Positions 1 to 9,023 are shown, counted from the first letter of the stretch. The stretch is DNA of 64,000 bases from Thioalkalivibrio paradoxus (GCA_011390565.1 JAABSC010000001.1:62001-126000), one strand, 5' to 3'. Notes: generated by a model from the letters alone, not told the origin. Numbers and translations: made by a program.

Positions 1-1
1 G

Positions 2-994
2 GGGGACCGTGTCTGGGGGCCGTTCGGTCACGTGATCGACACGCTCGCGGTGTTGGCGACCATGTTCGGACTGGCGACTTCGTTGGGCCTGGGGGCGCAA
101 CAGGCGGCGAGCGGTTTGAGCTTCCTGTTCGGGATCGATGGCGGCCTGAACACCCAGATCGCGATCATCGTCGTGGTCACCACCGTGGCCCTGATCTCGG
201 TGATGCGCGGCATCGACGGCGGTGTGAAGGTGCTAAGCAACATCAACATGGGCATGGCCGTGCTGCTGCTGCTGTTCGTGATGGTCGCGGGCGGGCTGAT
301 CGCGTTGGTGTCGAACATCGGCACCACGGTTTCCGCCTACGCCCAGTACATGCTGCCGCTGAGCAACCCGTTCGGACGCGAGGACGACACCTTCTACCAT
401 GGCTGGACGATCTTCTTCTGGGCCTGGTGGATTTCCTGGTCGCCGTTCGTCGGCATGTTCATCGCGCGCGTGTCCCGCGGCCGCACCGTGCGCCAGTTCG
501 TGACCGCGGTTCTGCTGATTCCCACGCTGGTCACCATCCTCTGGATGAGCGCCTTCGGCGGCACTGGCGTCGATCAGGCGATGGCGGAGGTCGGCGCGCT
601 GGCCGGAGGCATCAGCGATTCGTCGCTGGCGCTGTTCCAGATGCTCGAAAACCTGCCGTTCACCGCGATTACCTCGCTCCTGGCCATCGTGCTGGTGATG
701 GTCTTCTTCGTGACCTCTTCGGATTCCGGTTCGCTGGTCATCGACAGCATCACCTCGGGCGGCAAGACCGATGCCCCTCAGTCGCAGCGCCTCTTCTGGG
801 CGACCATCGAGGGCCTGGTGGCCGGTGTGCTGCTCGCGGTCGGCGGCGTGGCCGCGCTGCAGGCCCTGCAGGCCGGAGCCGTCAGTACCGGATTGCCGTT
901 CGTGTTCGTGTTGCTTGCGATGTGCGTCAGCCTCGCGATCGGTCTGCACCACGAGCGTGTGCTGCTGAAGTTTGCCCCGGAGAAGGCTGCCTGA
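2..994 (+). CDS. BCCT family betaine/choline/carnitine transporter, C-terminal part (5' end outside window)
   Basis: Secondary transporter of the betaine-choline-carnitine family, which imports quaternary-ammonium osmoprotectants coupled to Na+ or H+. The reading frame is open from the left edge, so the N-terminal part lies outside the window; 330 residues are visible. Family features include the GLATSLGLGAQQ stretch and the Trp-rich WTIFFWAWWISWSPFVG segment followed by an Arg-rich loop (ARVSRGRTVRQF), the signature of the substrate/ion-binding helix pair. Several further hydrophobic helices follow and the protein ends with a short charged tail, so there is no long regulatory C-terminal domain as in BetP. 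The substrate cannot be decided. A role in salt adaptation is inferred from the family. The next gene is convergent. Confidence 0.93.
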   Translation, partial: GDRVWGPFGHVIDTLAVLATMFGLATSLGLGAQQAASGLSFLFGIDGGLNTQIAIIVVVTTVALISVMRGIDGGVKVLSNINMGMAVLLLLFVMVAGGLIALVSNIGTTVSAYAQYMLPLSNPFGREDDTFYHGWTIFFWAWWISWSPFVGMFIARVSRGRTVRQFVTAVLLIPTLVTILWMSAFGGTGVDQAMAEVGALAGGISDSSLALFQMLENLPFTAITSLLAIVLVMVFFVTSSDSGSLVIDSITSGGKTDAPQSQRLFWATIEGLVAGVLLAVGGVAALQALQAGAVSTGLPFVFVLLAMCVSLAIGLHHERVLLKFAPEKAA

Positions 995-1005
995 AGGACC
1001 GGATC

Positions 1006-1036
1006 GGCGGGGCCAGCGGTATACGTCTGCCCCGCC
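1006..1036. terminator. GC-rich hairpin between convergent genes
   Basis: An 8 bp perfect stem (GGCGGGGC at 1006-1013, GCCCCGCC at 1029-1036) with a 15 nt loop lies just after the BCCT stop codon. There is no T-tract, so it is only a possible terminator. Confidence 0.35.
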
Positions 1037-1073
1037 GCTTCCGGCCGCTCGGAACGCTGTAGACGTGAAAATA

Positions 1074-1110
1074 CCGCCACGGAAGGACACGGAAATCACG
1101 GAACGTGATG
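1074..1110. repeat. Dispersed repeat, copy 1 (CCACGGAAG...ATCACGGA...GTGATG)
   Basis: This intergenic stretch closely matches 22723-22758: both read GCCACGGAAG, a short variable part, then ATCACGGA and GTGATG. The core resembles the CCACGGAAGACACGGA-type intergenic repeats known from many gammaproteobacteria (recalled, not searched). Confidence 0.5.
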
Positions 1111-1157
1111 GGAGATCAAACCCTGTGCCGCGTGCTGCCGTGGCTGGCCTTTTTACT

Positions 1158-2633
1158 TCAGGGAGTCGTCACCACCAAGCGCTCTGCGCTGAGTTCTGGC
1201 AGGAGATCCAGCACCGGCGCCCATTCCCGGTCGTCGAACTGATCCAGTTCCAGGTGCAGCCGGGGCGAACCACGGTGCTCGAGGTCCTCGAAGACCAGCT
1301 GTCCGTGGGATGAGGTGACCGGGCCCGAGAGGCCCACCGGGCCAGTGACGCGCAGCCCGGCTTCATTCCGTTGCATCCGGGTCTGGTGGACGGCGCCGAA
1401 CGGCGCACCCTCGTGATCGCGGGGCCTGAGGTTTTCCACCCCGATCGTGCCGGTCACGCGTGTCTCGTCGTCATCGAGCCAACCCTCCAGGTTCGCGGCG
1501 ATCGAGCCTTCACGAAGTTGCCCGCGCCGCTCCTCGTCCAAAAGGTCGACGAGAACGGGGAGATCGGCCGACCCATTCAGCCGAAAGCTGTCCCGCGATG
1601 CTCCGGGCGCAGAGGATGTCGTGAACTCGAGGGATCCCTCCGCGATGGGGAGGCGCAAATGATTCCACGCCGGCATGTCCCTCAGCGCCGTTTCGGTCAG
1701 GCCCAGATGAAGTCGGCCCTCGACCTGCTGCGGGCTGCGCTTCCATTGGCCCTGGAAATCCACCAGGGCGGTCTCGAGCCCCTCGCGCAGGACTTTGAGT
1801 CTGTATTCTTCCCCCGACTCCGTGCCGCGCGCCGAGAGTTCCACCTGCAGGTCGACGCTCTCCTCGGCCTCTCGGGTGACAAGGCCGATCCACGCGCGGC
1901 CGTCCATGCTTTCCGGAAGGCCGTTCGGGTGTGTCCGTATGCGACTCTCCGTGCGGATCCGGGCTTCCCGGATGGGAAGCTCCAGGTTCGCGAGGCTCGC
2001 TTCGAACAAGCCCTCCAACCGGGCCTCGCGCCCCGGCGCAAGATCCCGAAGCGTGAGCTGAAGGGCGACCCGCTGGTCATCCGGAAGTCGCAGTGTGCCG
2101 TCCACCTCGGCTTTCCGGATGCGCAGGTGGAACCCCTCGGGGTCTCCGGGTCCGCCGCCCTGCAACAACCCGGTGAAGGGCTTCGGGGCCGCGGGCTCAC
2201 CCACCGGGCGTTCATCGACGTCCCCTTCGTCGTCGGTTGCCGGCGCCCCGGGATCGTCGTCCGCGGATCGCGAGTCCAGGAATGTCTCCAGGAATTCCTC
2301 CCCGGGCTCGAATACCAGGCCCCGAATCGTGACCTGCCGAATGTCCAGTTCGCGGCTCCAGAGCAGGGGCCAGAGCGATGCGCCCACACGCGCTTCGGCA
2401 ATGCTCAGCCGGTCTCCCGCGGGGCTGAACACCCGGAGATTGCGCAGGCCCGCGCCGTCGAGATACAGCCGGATCTGGTCGGCTTCGACCGTGACCTCCT
2501 CCGAAGTGTTGAGCATCTCGAGCGCCGAACGCGTCTGCGCGCCGGCCGTCCAGCTCAGCAGTCCGACGGCGAGCCACCAGAGGGCACCGATCACGGCCGC
2601 GATCACCAGCAGCACCTTGAAGAACGTATTCAT
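1158..2633 (-). CDS. AsmA-like / DUF748-type envelope protein
   Basis: A 491-residue protein with one N-terminal membrane anchor (about residues 5-30, start MNTFFKVLLVIAAVIG) and a long, mostly beta-type region. It resembles AsmA-like proteins: anchored, with statements such as SLWPLLWSRELDIRQVTIRGLVFEPGEEFLETF, where a helix-anchored strand series is laid out in the periplasm. Families of this shape are linked to outer-membrane lipid transport or assembly; the function here is unknown. An acidic linker (about residues 120-150, rich in D, E and P) separates two halves. The start is supported by a GGAGG-type ribosome site in the end of the preceding gene, and the ATG overlaps that gene's TGA, so the two are translationally coupled. 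Homology is by general pattern only. Confidence 0.55.
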   Translation of the reverse strand: MNTFFKVLLVIAAVIGALWWLAVGLLSWTAGAQTRSALEMLNTSEEVTVEADQIRLYLDGAGLRNLRVFSPAGDRLSIAEARVGASLWPLLWSRELDIRQVTIRGLVFEPGEEFLETFLDSRSADDDPGAPATDDEGDVDERPVGEPAAPKPFTGLLQGGGPGDPEGFHLRIRKAEVDGTLRLPDDQRVALQLTLRDLAPGREARLEGLFEASLANLELPIREARIRTESRIRTHPNGLPESMDGRAWIGLVTREAEESVDLQVELSARGTESGEEYRLKVLREGLETALVDFQGQWKRSPQQVEGRLHLGLTETALRDMPAWNHLRLPIAEGSLEFTTSSAPGASRDSFRLNGSADLPVLVDLLDEERRGQLREGSIAANLEGWLDDDETRVTGTIGVENLRPRDHEGAPFGAVHQTRMQRNEAGLRVTGPVGLSGPVTSSHGQLVFEDLEHRGSPRLHLELDQFDDREWAPVLDLLPELSAERLVVTTP

Positions 2634-4048
2634 GGCTGTCCACCCTCCTTCACGGGCGGCCCGGCAGGTTCCCGCCCCGGGCGATGAATCCGGTCCGGAT
2701 GAGCGATGCGGGCCAGAACGATCGCCAGCACGATGGCGGGGATCCCGATCGCGGCCGCGGAAATGAAGAACCAGAACCAGCCGACGTGCTCCGCGAGCAC
2801 GCCGGTGAAGCCTGCGAGGAACTGCCCGGGCAGGGTCATGATGGAGCTGAACAGCGCGTACTGGGTCGCGGTGTACGCCGTGTTGGTGAGACTGGAGAGG
2901 TAGGCGATGAAGACCGAGATGGCCAGGCCGCCGCTGATGTTGTCGGCCATGATCGCGAACACCAGCCCGTAGGTCTGCGGGCCCAGCAGCGCCAGCCAGG
3001 AAAAGGTGAGGTTGGTCAGCGGCGCCAGGATCGCGGTGAAGATCAGCATGCGCAGGATGCCGAAGCGCATCACCAGCAGTCCGCCCACCGCAGCCCCGGT
3101 CAGCGTCATCGCCAGCCCGAACGCGGCGGCGATGTTCGCGATTTCGGTCTTGCTGAAGCCGAGGTCGAGATAGAAGGGGTTGGCCATGACCCCCATGAAG
3201 ATGTCGCTGATGCGGAACACCGCGATGAAGACGAGGATCACCAGCGCGGCCTTGCCGAACCGGTTCCAGAAATCCGCGAACGGTCCGACCACCGCGCCGA
3301 TGAACCAGGCGGTCAGATCACGCCGCCAGCCCTGGTGCCGCGTCCGGCCGAGGTAGTCGATCACGCGCTGTTCCATCTGCCAGGTGTGTGCGTCCACCGC
3401 GACCTCGGGCTCGCGGATGATCAGCGTGGTCAGCATGCCCACGCCCATCAGCACGGCCATCACGCCGTAGGCCAGGCTCCAGTCGCCGGCCGAAGCAATA
3501 TGCAGCGCACCCGCGCCCGCCGCCAGCAGGGCCACCCGGTAGCCGAACACGTAGGTCGCCGCCATCGCGCCCTGGCGATCGCGCGAAACGGCCTCGATCC
3601 GGTAGGCATCGATCGCGATATCCTGCGTTGCGGAGCCGAACGCCGCCAATACCGCCCAGACCGCGACCAGCCACAACTGCTCGCGGGGGTCGGTCAGCGC
3701 GATCCCGGTCAGGGCCAGCGCGATCACTGCCTGAGCAAGCAGCATCCAGGCTCGCCTGCGGCCGAACCAGCGCGTGAGCAGCGGCAGCGCCATCCGGTCC
3801 ACCACCGGCGCCCAGAAGACCTTGATGCTGTGCGCCATGCCGACCCAGCTCAGGAAGCCGATCGCGGCCAGCTCCACGCCGAGATCGCGCAGCCAGGCGG
3901 TAAAGGTGCCGCCGACCAGCAGCAGGGGCAGTCCGGCCGAGAAGCCCAGGAACAGCATGCCGATCACCCGGGGATGACCGTATACCGCGAATGCGTCGCG
4001 CCAGCCGCGCCGCGTGGTCTCCGGGCTGTTTGGTACCTGATCCGTCAT
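2630..4048 (-). CDS. ampG: AmpG-like muropeptide MFS transporter
   Basis: A 472-residue major facilitator protein of the AmpG/PAT branch, which imports GlcNAc-anhydroMurNAc muropeptides for peptidoglycan recycling. The first helices carry the family hallmark (MLFLGFSAGLPLLLVGGTFTAWLRDLGV, then IKVFWAPVVDRM), and the loop after helix 3 has FGRRRAW. SATQDIAIDAYRIE matches the conserved acidic stretch of AmpG/acetyl-CoA-transporter relatives. About 12 helices are visible and the tail is short and hydrophilic. The start chosen is the Met of MTDQVPNS; an upstream in-frame Met adds only five residues. The stop overlaps the start of the AsmA-like gene, which suggests one transcript for two envelope functions. 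Confidence 0.82.
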   Translation of the reverse strand: MTDQVPNSPETTRRGWRDAFAVYGHPRVIGMLFLGFSAGLPLLLVGGTFTAWLRDLGVELAAIGFLSWVGMAHSIKVFWAPVVDRMALPLLTRWFGRRRAWMLLAQAVIALALTGIALTDPREQLWLVAVWAVLAAFGSATQDIAIDAYRIEAVSRDRQGAMAATYVFGYRVALLAAGAGALHIASAGDWSLAYGVMAVLMGVGMLTTLIIREPEVAVDAHTWQMEQRVIDYLGRTRHQGWRRDLTAWFIGAVVGPFADFWNRFGKAALVILVFIAVFRISDIFMGVMANPFYLDLGFSKTEIANIAAAFGLAMTLTGAAVGGLLVMRFGILRMLIFTAILAPLTNLTFSWLALLGPQTYGLVFAIMADNISGGLAISVFIAYLSSLTNTAYTATQYALFSSIMTLPGQFLAGFTGVLAEHVGWFWFFISAAAIGIPAIVLAIVLARIAHPDRIHRPGREPAGPPVKEGGQP

Positions 4049-4351
4049 GCCATGGCCCCGCACGCCCTCGTCTGCTTTTCAGTGGTTTTGTGCCGCGCCG
4101 CGGTCGGGCGATCCTGCGCCCGCGCTTCCCGGGATTCATTGGGGCGCCGGCCCCTGACGCACAGGGCCGGCTGATCATCGCAAAAATCCATGGTCTTGGC
4201 GAAAGAACCGGGCTAAGCTCAAACGGTCCCGTGCCACTCCCGGCGCCCGGCAAGGACCGGGGGCGCAACGCAGCGGGCATGACCAAGGATTCTCGGCGCG
4301 CCGCCGGTCGTCCTCCAGCATCAAGGGATCAGGATCATCGAGGGGGCGTGC
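4049..4351. other. Intergenic region, no gene recognised
   Basis: About 300 bp between the divergent ampG and the small secreted protein gene. It probably holds both promoters, but no convincing -35/-10 pair stands out. The only clear signal is a purine-rich ribosome site (GAGGGGG) near 4340-4346 for the gene to the right. Confidence 0.5.
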
Positions 4352-4777
4352 ATGAGGGTTGTAGCGGCAGCACTGGGTGCAGGCCTGATGGCGATGAGCC
4401 TCGGCCCGTCGGCCAGCGAGTTCAACGGCTCTGTGAAAGGCGCCGTGGACGGGCAGCCCATTGACGTCGCCGTTGCCTGTGATCGCGGCGACGGGTTTTT
4501 GCAAGCCAAGTCGGACCCGTCCATGCACGGCCCCACCGAGGACCGTGATGGCGACGGCATTGCCGTGACCGTGAGCGCCATGCGGGGCATGGGGCAGGCG
4601 GTTTTCGAGGTCGTGGTGCCCGGTCAGTTCTATCGCTTCACCGGCAAGCGCGATTTGGTATTCACGGAGTCGGGGCTGCAAATGAAGTCCACGATTAACC
4701 GCTACGAGGGTACGGGCGCGGACAGCAGGGTCATCGGCTCCTACGACGTCGATCTGACCCTGGAATGCGGCAGCTGA
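4352..4777 (+). CDS. Small secreted protein of unknown function
   Basis: A 141-residue protein with a short signal peptide (MRVVAAALGAGLMAMSLGPSAS, likely cleaved after the Ala/Ser stretch) and a compact, beta-rich mature part. The mature part contains two Cys residues (VACDRGD and the C-terminal LECGS) that could form a disulfide. The segment DPSMHGPTEDRDGDG is acidic and could bind Ca2+, which is speculation. I do not recognise a family. It stands alone, with a GAGGGGG ribosome site before the ATG. Confidence 0.6.
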   Translation: MRVVAAALGAGLMAMSLGPSASEFNGSVKGAVDGQPIDVAVACDRGDGFLQAKSDPSMHGPTEDRDGDGIAVTVSAMRGMGQAVFEVVVPGQFYRFTGKRDLVFTESGLQMKSTINRYEGTGADSRVIGSYDVDLTLECGS

Positions 4778-5095
4778 TGGCACCCTCTGGGATCTGTTGC
4801 TCAGCTTGCCGCTGCATCCCGCAGCAAGATAACCAATGACGCGCTGGCGCTCGTTAAGCCCCGCTGCAGGCCGACTGGAACGGCCGAAAATCACCCTTGT
4901 CCTGATCGGTCTTAGTGTAGTGTCCGGCGCTGCTGCCGAAAGCCTGCAGCTCGGACCCGTGACCCACTGACACGGTGGTGGTGCCGAAGTGGCCATGATC
5001 GAGATCTAATCGATTGGTCTCTGGTTCAAGTCCAGCAGGGCCAACCATTTAAACTATTTATCATAAAAGTAGTATCAAAACTAAAGGCCGGTGCA
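4778..5095. other. Intergenic region at the left border of the accessory segment
   Basis: About 320 bp with no protein gene. It contains the tRNA 3' fragment described separately. From about 5048 the base composition switches abruptly to AT-rich, just upstream of the 5096 gene, consistent with a junction of foreign DNA. Confidence 0.5.
4998..5047 (+). pseudogene. tRNA 3'-half fragment (possible integration scar / att site)
   Basis: TGGTTCAAGTCCAGCAGGG followed by CCAACCA gives a T-loop (TTCAAGT, 5025-5031), a four-pair T-stem, a 3' acceptor strand AGGGCCA, discriminator A and a CCA end at 5045-5047. Just upstream, ATCGA/TCGAT encloses a 7 nt loop (GATCTAA) in the anticodon-arm position. However, position 33 is A instead of the universal U, the T-stem has an outer mismatch, and no matching 5' acceptor strand (TGGCCCT) lies upstream. 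The sequence resembles the 3' half of tRNA-Ile(CAU)-type genes (from memory). It is best read as a tRNA remnant, a usual insertion site of integrative elements. Confidence 0.5.
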
Positions 5096-7537
5096 ATGTG
5101 CTCACAACTTTGTAAAAGAATAATGAATGCCAATGCGGTCGGGCGGCAACATCATACTTCCGTACTGCCAGTCTGGCGGTTCGGTACGTTTCGGATTCTC
5201 CTGTTTGGGCTTCTACTCTGTGCCTTTTCAAGCGTCACGATGGCACAGCCGGTGTCCGACGTATCGAAAGAGAGAATCCTGCCGACACTTGAACCGCTGG
5301 CTGCGATACTTCCGGTTCTGGCAGCAATCCGCCTGGAAATTGACCACACTCAATTCGATCGCAATGCACTGCTCGAAAAATTAGATTATGACGACGAGCA
5401 GATCATAACGTTCGCAAGAGATGAAATTGCCTTCGAGGCGTACACCGGCCTGCTCCGGGGATCCGATGGCACATTGATGGCGGCTGCAGGAAACGCGCTT
5501 GACCAGGCGGTATTCTTGGGCGGGATGTTAAGGGCTGCAGGCTTCGACGCACGCGTGGTGGAAGGTGAGATGAGCCCGGAAGATGCTTCCCGATTGGCAA
5601 GTGGGATGCGTGATGTGCGAACCATGAAGTCTCCCTTCAAAGACGACAGCGAAGTCGAGCGCTTAATCGATCGACTGAACGCGCCGATTCCGGATGCGGA
5701 TCGCAATAACTCACTGGAGTCCGGCGGGCCTGGAGACGACTTCGACAAGGTGCGGACAGTGGCACACGCCGTAATCAAAGGAATCCGCGATGAGGGCGCA
5801 CAGCTCGGCTCCGCAGTTATGCGATGGGAGGACATCGTTAACGAATCCCAACGGTACTATTGGGTCCAGTATCGGAGCGCGCCCTCGGCAGGGTGGGTAG
5901 ACCTGCATCCTGCATTCGGTTCTCGATCCGCACCGAATGCCGTTGCGCAGAGGTATTTTGACGATCGAATCCCCGAGGATCTCACGCACAGGCTGCGCAT
6001 CAGCACCTTCATCTCGCAGCGCGTTGGTGACAAACTTCATGAAAAGCTGGTAATGCCGGCTTGGGAGCGGCCGATGGCCAACCTGGTGGGAATGCCGATC
6101 AGGTACATGAATTTCCCCGACGGTCTCGCACAGCAGTCAGAAGACGAGGAGAACTTCGAGGATTCTGTTGCTCAGGTCAAGGAAGCTATAGCCGCTTCGC
6201 GTTTTTTCCATCCCATGTTCAATGGACAAATTGTAACTGGCGGAAACTCTTTCGACCTTCGTGGGAACATTGTGCCTTCTGACGTGGCGGGCAACTTCAT
6301 GGCAGGTCTGTTTCAGGAGCAAGCCGTGAAACTCGGCAGCGCGATTGCGGCTCTTTCAGACAAGGACGATTCCGATGGTGAGTTAATGTCACTCGTCGAG
6401 CATTGGATCCAGTTCGAAATGATCACTCCCGGTGGACAGACCCAGACGATAAAACGGTTTTTGCTTACATCGGATCACGAAGGCGACAACCGTGCTTTGG
6501 CTTTAACGCGAGAAGTGTCCATTTCGGTGGAGCCGGGCCGACCTTCAGTGGCAAAGTATCTTGACGAAAAGTTGGACCTGCTCGCGACTGCCGCCCAAAT
6601 ACTCGAGGCTCTTGACGATGAGAAGTCGACGACACCGCTCGGCGACATCCAGCCGCTGATGGAGAAGCTGGTCTCTCATTCGTCGGGAGCCGTGAACCTT
6701 GATTACCTGGTCAGCACCAGTAACCTTTCCGAAGCGTTGGGTGCAGTCAAAGTCTATCGACCGCAGGGTTCGATCGTCGCCAGCTATCAATTCGCGCTGG
6801 GAATGGCAACGGACCTCAGCGTGCCCACGGGATTCGATATTCTGACGGACTTCAACTACGCCTGGATCGAGGGCAATGGTTCTGGCGGTGGCTTGACCAT
6901 CAGCCCTGAGAAAACAGTCGAAGTGGGCATCGCGCAGACGATGTTGGAGTCGCATGCGCGTTTCCCTGGAAACGAAAGGGGAGCTAATGCCTTTCTTGAC
7001 TGGGACAAATCAGATCCTGAACGTACGGTAGTGATCACCCGTGAAAGCAATCTGGGTAACGGGCTGGCTGAAAATTCTTCCACCCGGTATCTGATCCAGG
7101 ACATTGAGAAAGGCTACTTGACTATCATGCAGCCTGTCAGAACCGCCAGCGGAAGCCCTTCCACCTGGTGGCGTGTACACCCCGAGACTGCGGAAACACT
7201 GGGTATGACTGAAGCGGGCTGGGGTGGCCTGACCTTCTTTTCGCTGCTGTCAGTGTCGTCCTTTGAGTACAAAATGTTTCTCGTGCATGCGAACTCTATG
7301 GTAGGACCGGCTAAAGTCACTGGAGCAATCGCGAAATGTCACGGGATCATCGCGGCGTTCTCTATCGGCGAAAAGATCAATCTGATCGGAGAACAGGCCG
7401 GACATGCAAGTACCGAACTCGGACTTGTGCTTCAGGGAATCGGAATGGGCTTGACATCCGTTCAGGCTGCTCTTAGGTCGCCCGCTGGGTATGAGGCCTT
7501 CATGAAACGTTGCGTCATTCGCCAGATTTGGAGATAG
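5096..7537 (+). CDS. Secreted transglutaminase-like domain protein, low GC (likely acquired)
   Basis: An 813-residue protein. A late signal peptide (RFGTFRILLFGLLLCAFSSVTMAQ) follows about 27 N-terminal residues; an alternative ATG at 5123 would shorten that lead by nine. Residues about 95-170 (ITFARDEIAFEAYTGLLRGSDGTL, then GNALDQAVFLGGMLRAAGFD) and YWVQYRSAPSAGWVDLHPAFG near 265 match the transglutaminase-like fold. The usual Cys position is Leu/Asp and the His position is Tyr, so catalysis is doubtful. The rest, about 500 residues, is not recognised. Codon use and base composition are clearly less GC-rich than in flanking genes. The gene lies directly after the tRNA fragment and before IS remnants, all of which suggests horizontal transfer. 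Confidence 0.6.
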   Translation: MCSQLCKRIMNANAVGRQHHTSVLPVWRFGTFRILLFGLLLCAFSSVTMAQPVSDVSKERILPTLEPLAAILPVLAAIRLEIDHTQFDRNALLEKLDYDDEQIITFARDEIAFEAYTGLLRGSDGTLMAAAGNALDQAVFLGGMLRAAGFDARVVEGEMSPEDASRLASGMRDVRTMKSPFKDDSEVERLIDRLNAPIPDADRNNSLESGGPGDDFDKVRTVAHAVIKGIRDEGAQLGSAVMRWEDIVNESQRYYWVQYRSAPSAGWVDLHPAFGSRSAPNAVAQRYFDDRIPEDLTHRLRISTFISQRVGDKLHEKLVMPAWERPMANLVGMPIRYMNFPDGLAQQSEDEENFEDSVAQVKEAIAASRFFHPMFNGQIVTGGNSFDLRGNIVPSDVAGNFMAGLFQEQAVKLGSAIAALSDKDDSDGELMSLVEHWIQFEMITPGGQTQTIKRFLLTSDHEGDNRALALTREVSISVEPGRPSVAKYLDEKLDLLATAAQILEALDDEKSTTPLGDIQPLMEKLVSHSSGAVNLDYLVSTSNLSEALGAVKVYRPQGSIVASYQFALGMATDLSVPTGFDILTDFNYAWIEGNGSGGGLTISPEKTVEVGIAQTMLESHARFPGNERGANAFLDWDKSDPERTVVITRESNLGNGLAENSSTRYLIQDIEKGYLTIMQPVRTASGSPSTWWRVHPETAETLGMTEAGWGGLTFFSLLSVSSFEYKMFLVHANSMVGPAKVTGAIAKCHGIIAAFSIGEKINLIGEQAGHASTELGLVLQGIGMGLTSVQAALRSPAGYEAFMKRCVIRQIWR

Positions 7538-7764
7538 GCTGATTTTTAGGGTCAGAGTCAAAACTTCTACACTATGGGGCACATCGAATAACCCGAAGTT
7601 TTGTGTGAATTCCGCCGCGAAATGACGGCCGCAACCGAACTCGGTTCATATTCTTCAGCGAATCACCACTTTTCTTCGCAGTGTCTCTCCGTTTTCTCTT
7701 CGAATCGCCCTGATGTGCGGCGATTCGGCCCACTGCGGGCGTCAGAAGGTCTCGATTCCGGCCT
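7538..7764. other. Non-coding debris after the acquired gene
   Basis: No gene recognised. The stretch begins with GGGTCAGAGTCAAAAC, the kind of sequence found at IS element ends, and continues with AT-richer sequence without a coherent reading frame in either direction. Confidence 0.4.
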
Positions 7765-7895
7765 TCTGAAAATACACGGCGGCTTAAATTGTAGCAGATG
7801 GCCATCATCGTCATCGGTAAGTTGGCTCGCCCTTGGCCAATCGCGCGAATCAACTTTTCACCCATTTGATCGATCATGGTCGACCCGGGCACGTG
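7765..7895 (-). pseudogene. Transposase C-terminal remnant (IS5/IS1182-like)
   Basis: The minus-strand translation contains IDQMGEKLIRAIGQGRANL followed by MTMMAICYNLSRRVF. This is the typical last helix block of DDE transposases, with an IGQ.RA motif then AxYNLxR. Nothing of the DDE core is found to the right, where sequence changes to MoxR. The IS family is assigned from memory of that motif. It is a truncated relic fused in frame by chance to the MoxR remnant. Confidence 0.45.
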
Positions 7896-8057
7896 TCTTG
7901 GCGATACGCTAATGGCGCCGTTGCTGACACTCGGACAGCGGCTTGTTGCGCGCACCCTTCCTTTGGATCTGGTTGCGGTAACCCGTGCGCCAAGCCAAGC
8001 TTGGGTGAGGAGGAAGTACGTAGTAGGCGGAAACCTTACGTTTGTCCCCTGCGGGAG

Positions 8058-8992
8058 GGAATCCAGTCCGGTAAAGGTGGTCAGCTCATCGGACAAGGCT
8101 TCGTAACTCAGTACTAGGCGGTGGCACAACACGTCGGGCACCAGGTCGGTGACATACTCCGGCAGGACGTAAGGACGTCTGCGCAGGCAGGCGAGCGCCC
8201 GCGCACCTTCGATGAGGTGGACGGATGCACGCGGGCTGGCGCCGTAGCTCAGGTAGCGCGACAGGTCAGGGATGCCTTAGCGTTCCGGGTCGCGTGTCGC
8301 CGATACTAGCTTGACGGCATGCTGGATCAGCGACGGATCGACATACGCGCTGCAGGGCAGCAAGCTCCTCGGTAATGGCCATCGGCGTAGTCGTGATCGG
8401 CGGACCGGTGACGCGGTCGACAATGGTGAATTCCTTTTTCTCATTTGGATAGCCGACGATGACCTTCATCATGAAGCGGTCGACCTGAGCCTCGGGCAAA
8501 GGGGTAGGTGCCCTCGGTTTCGATCGGATTCTGCGTCGCCAGGACCAGGAAGGGGAGGGGGACGTAATGCGTCTCGCCGGCGCTCATGACTTGATACTCC
8601 TGCATGACTTCGAGCGGAGCGCTCTGCACCTTGGCCGGGGCACGATTGATCTGGTCGGCGAGCAGCAGGTTGGTGAATACCGGCCCCAGCGAGGTGCTGA
8701 AGTCGCTGGTATTCTGATTCTAGATCCGGGTGCCGACGATATCGACCGGCACCAGATCGGGGGCAAACTGGATGCGCCGGAAGTGGCGACGGATCGTGTT
8801 TGCGAGTGTCTTCACGGTCAGCGTCTTCGCGGGTCCGGGCACGCCTTCGACCAGCAGATGGCCTTGCGCCAGCACCGCCACCAGGACGCGCTCGAGAAAG
8901 TGGTTCTGACCGACCACCACCTTCTTGACCTCATACAGAATGCGCTCCATCAAGGTGGCGACGTCGGTGCGATTCGATTCCCGGCTGTTCAT
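8058..8992 (-). pseudogene. MoxR-type AAA+ ATPase, decayed
   Basis: Minus-strand pieces in three frames together spell a MoxR ATPase. An intact start (MNSRESNRTD, 8992) leads into VVVGQNHFLERVLVAVLAQGHLLVEGVPGPAKT, where the Walker A lysine is kept. An in-frame TAG follows at 8720-8722, then [20 protein letters not shown] (Walker B region) and the [15 protein letters not shown] sensor 1 stretch. A frame break near 8500 leads to [17 protein letters not shown], and further breaks separate YVDPSLIQHAVKLVSATRD, PDLSRYLSYGASPRASVHL and DVLCHRLVLSYEALSDEL. One stop and at least three shifts make it non-functional. MoxR proteins are chaperone-like ATPases usually paired with vWA/DUF58 proteins. The adjacent protease gene is intact. 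Confidence 0.85.
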
Positions 8993-9023
8993 GGATGGCC
9001 TCCCCGCCTGTCTGAAGTATTCT

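Noticed and set aside
2684..4174. Long plus-strand reading frame opposite ampG
   Set aside because: It is Gln/His/Arg/Asp-rich with no fold-like pattern, and it is the antisense of a clear MFS gene; GC-rich codon bias keeps the opposite frame open.
4970..5047. Complete tRNA gene at the fragment
   Set aside because: No 5' acceptor strand or D-arm can be paired, and the anticodon loop lacks the invariant U33.
8720..8722. The MoxR in-frame stop as a sequencing error
   Set aside because: Several independent frame breaks follow further downstream, so decay is the simpler explanation.
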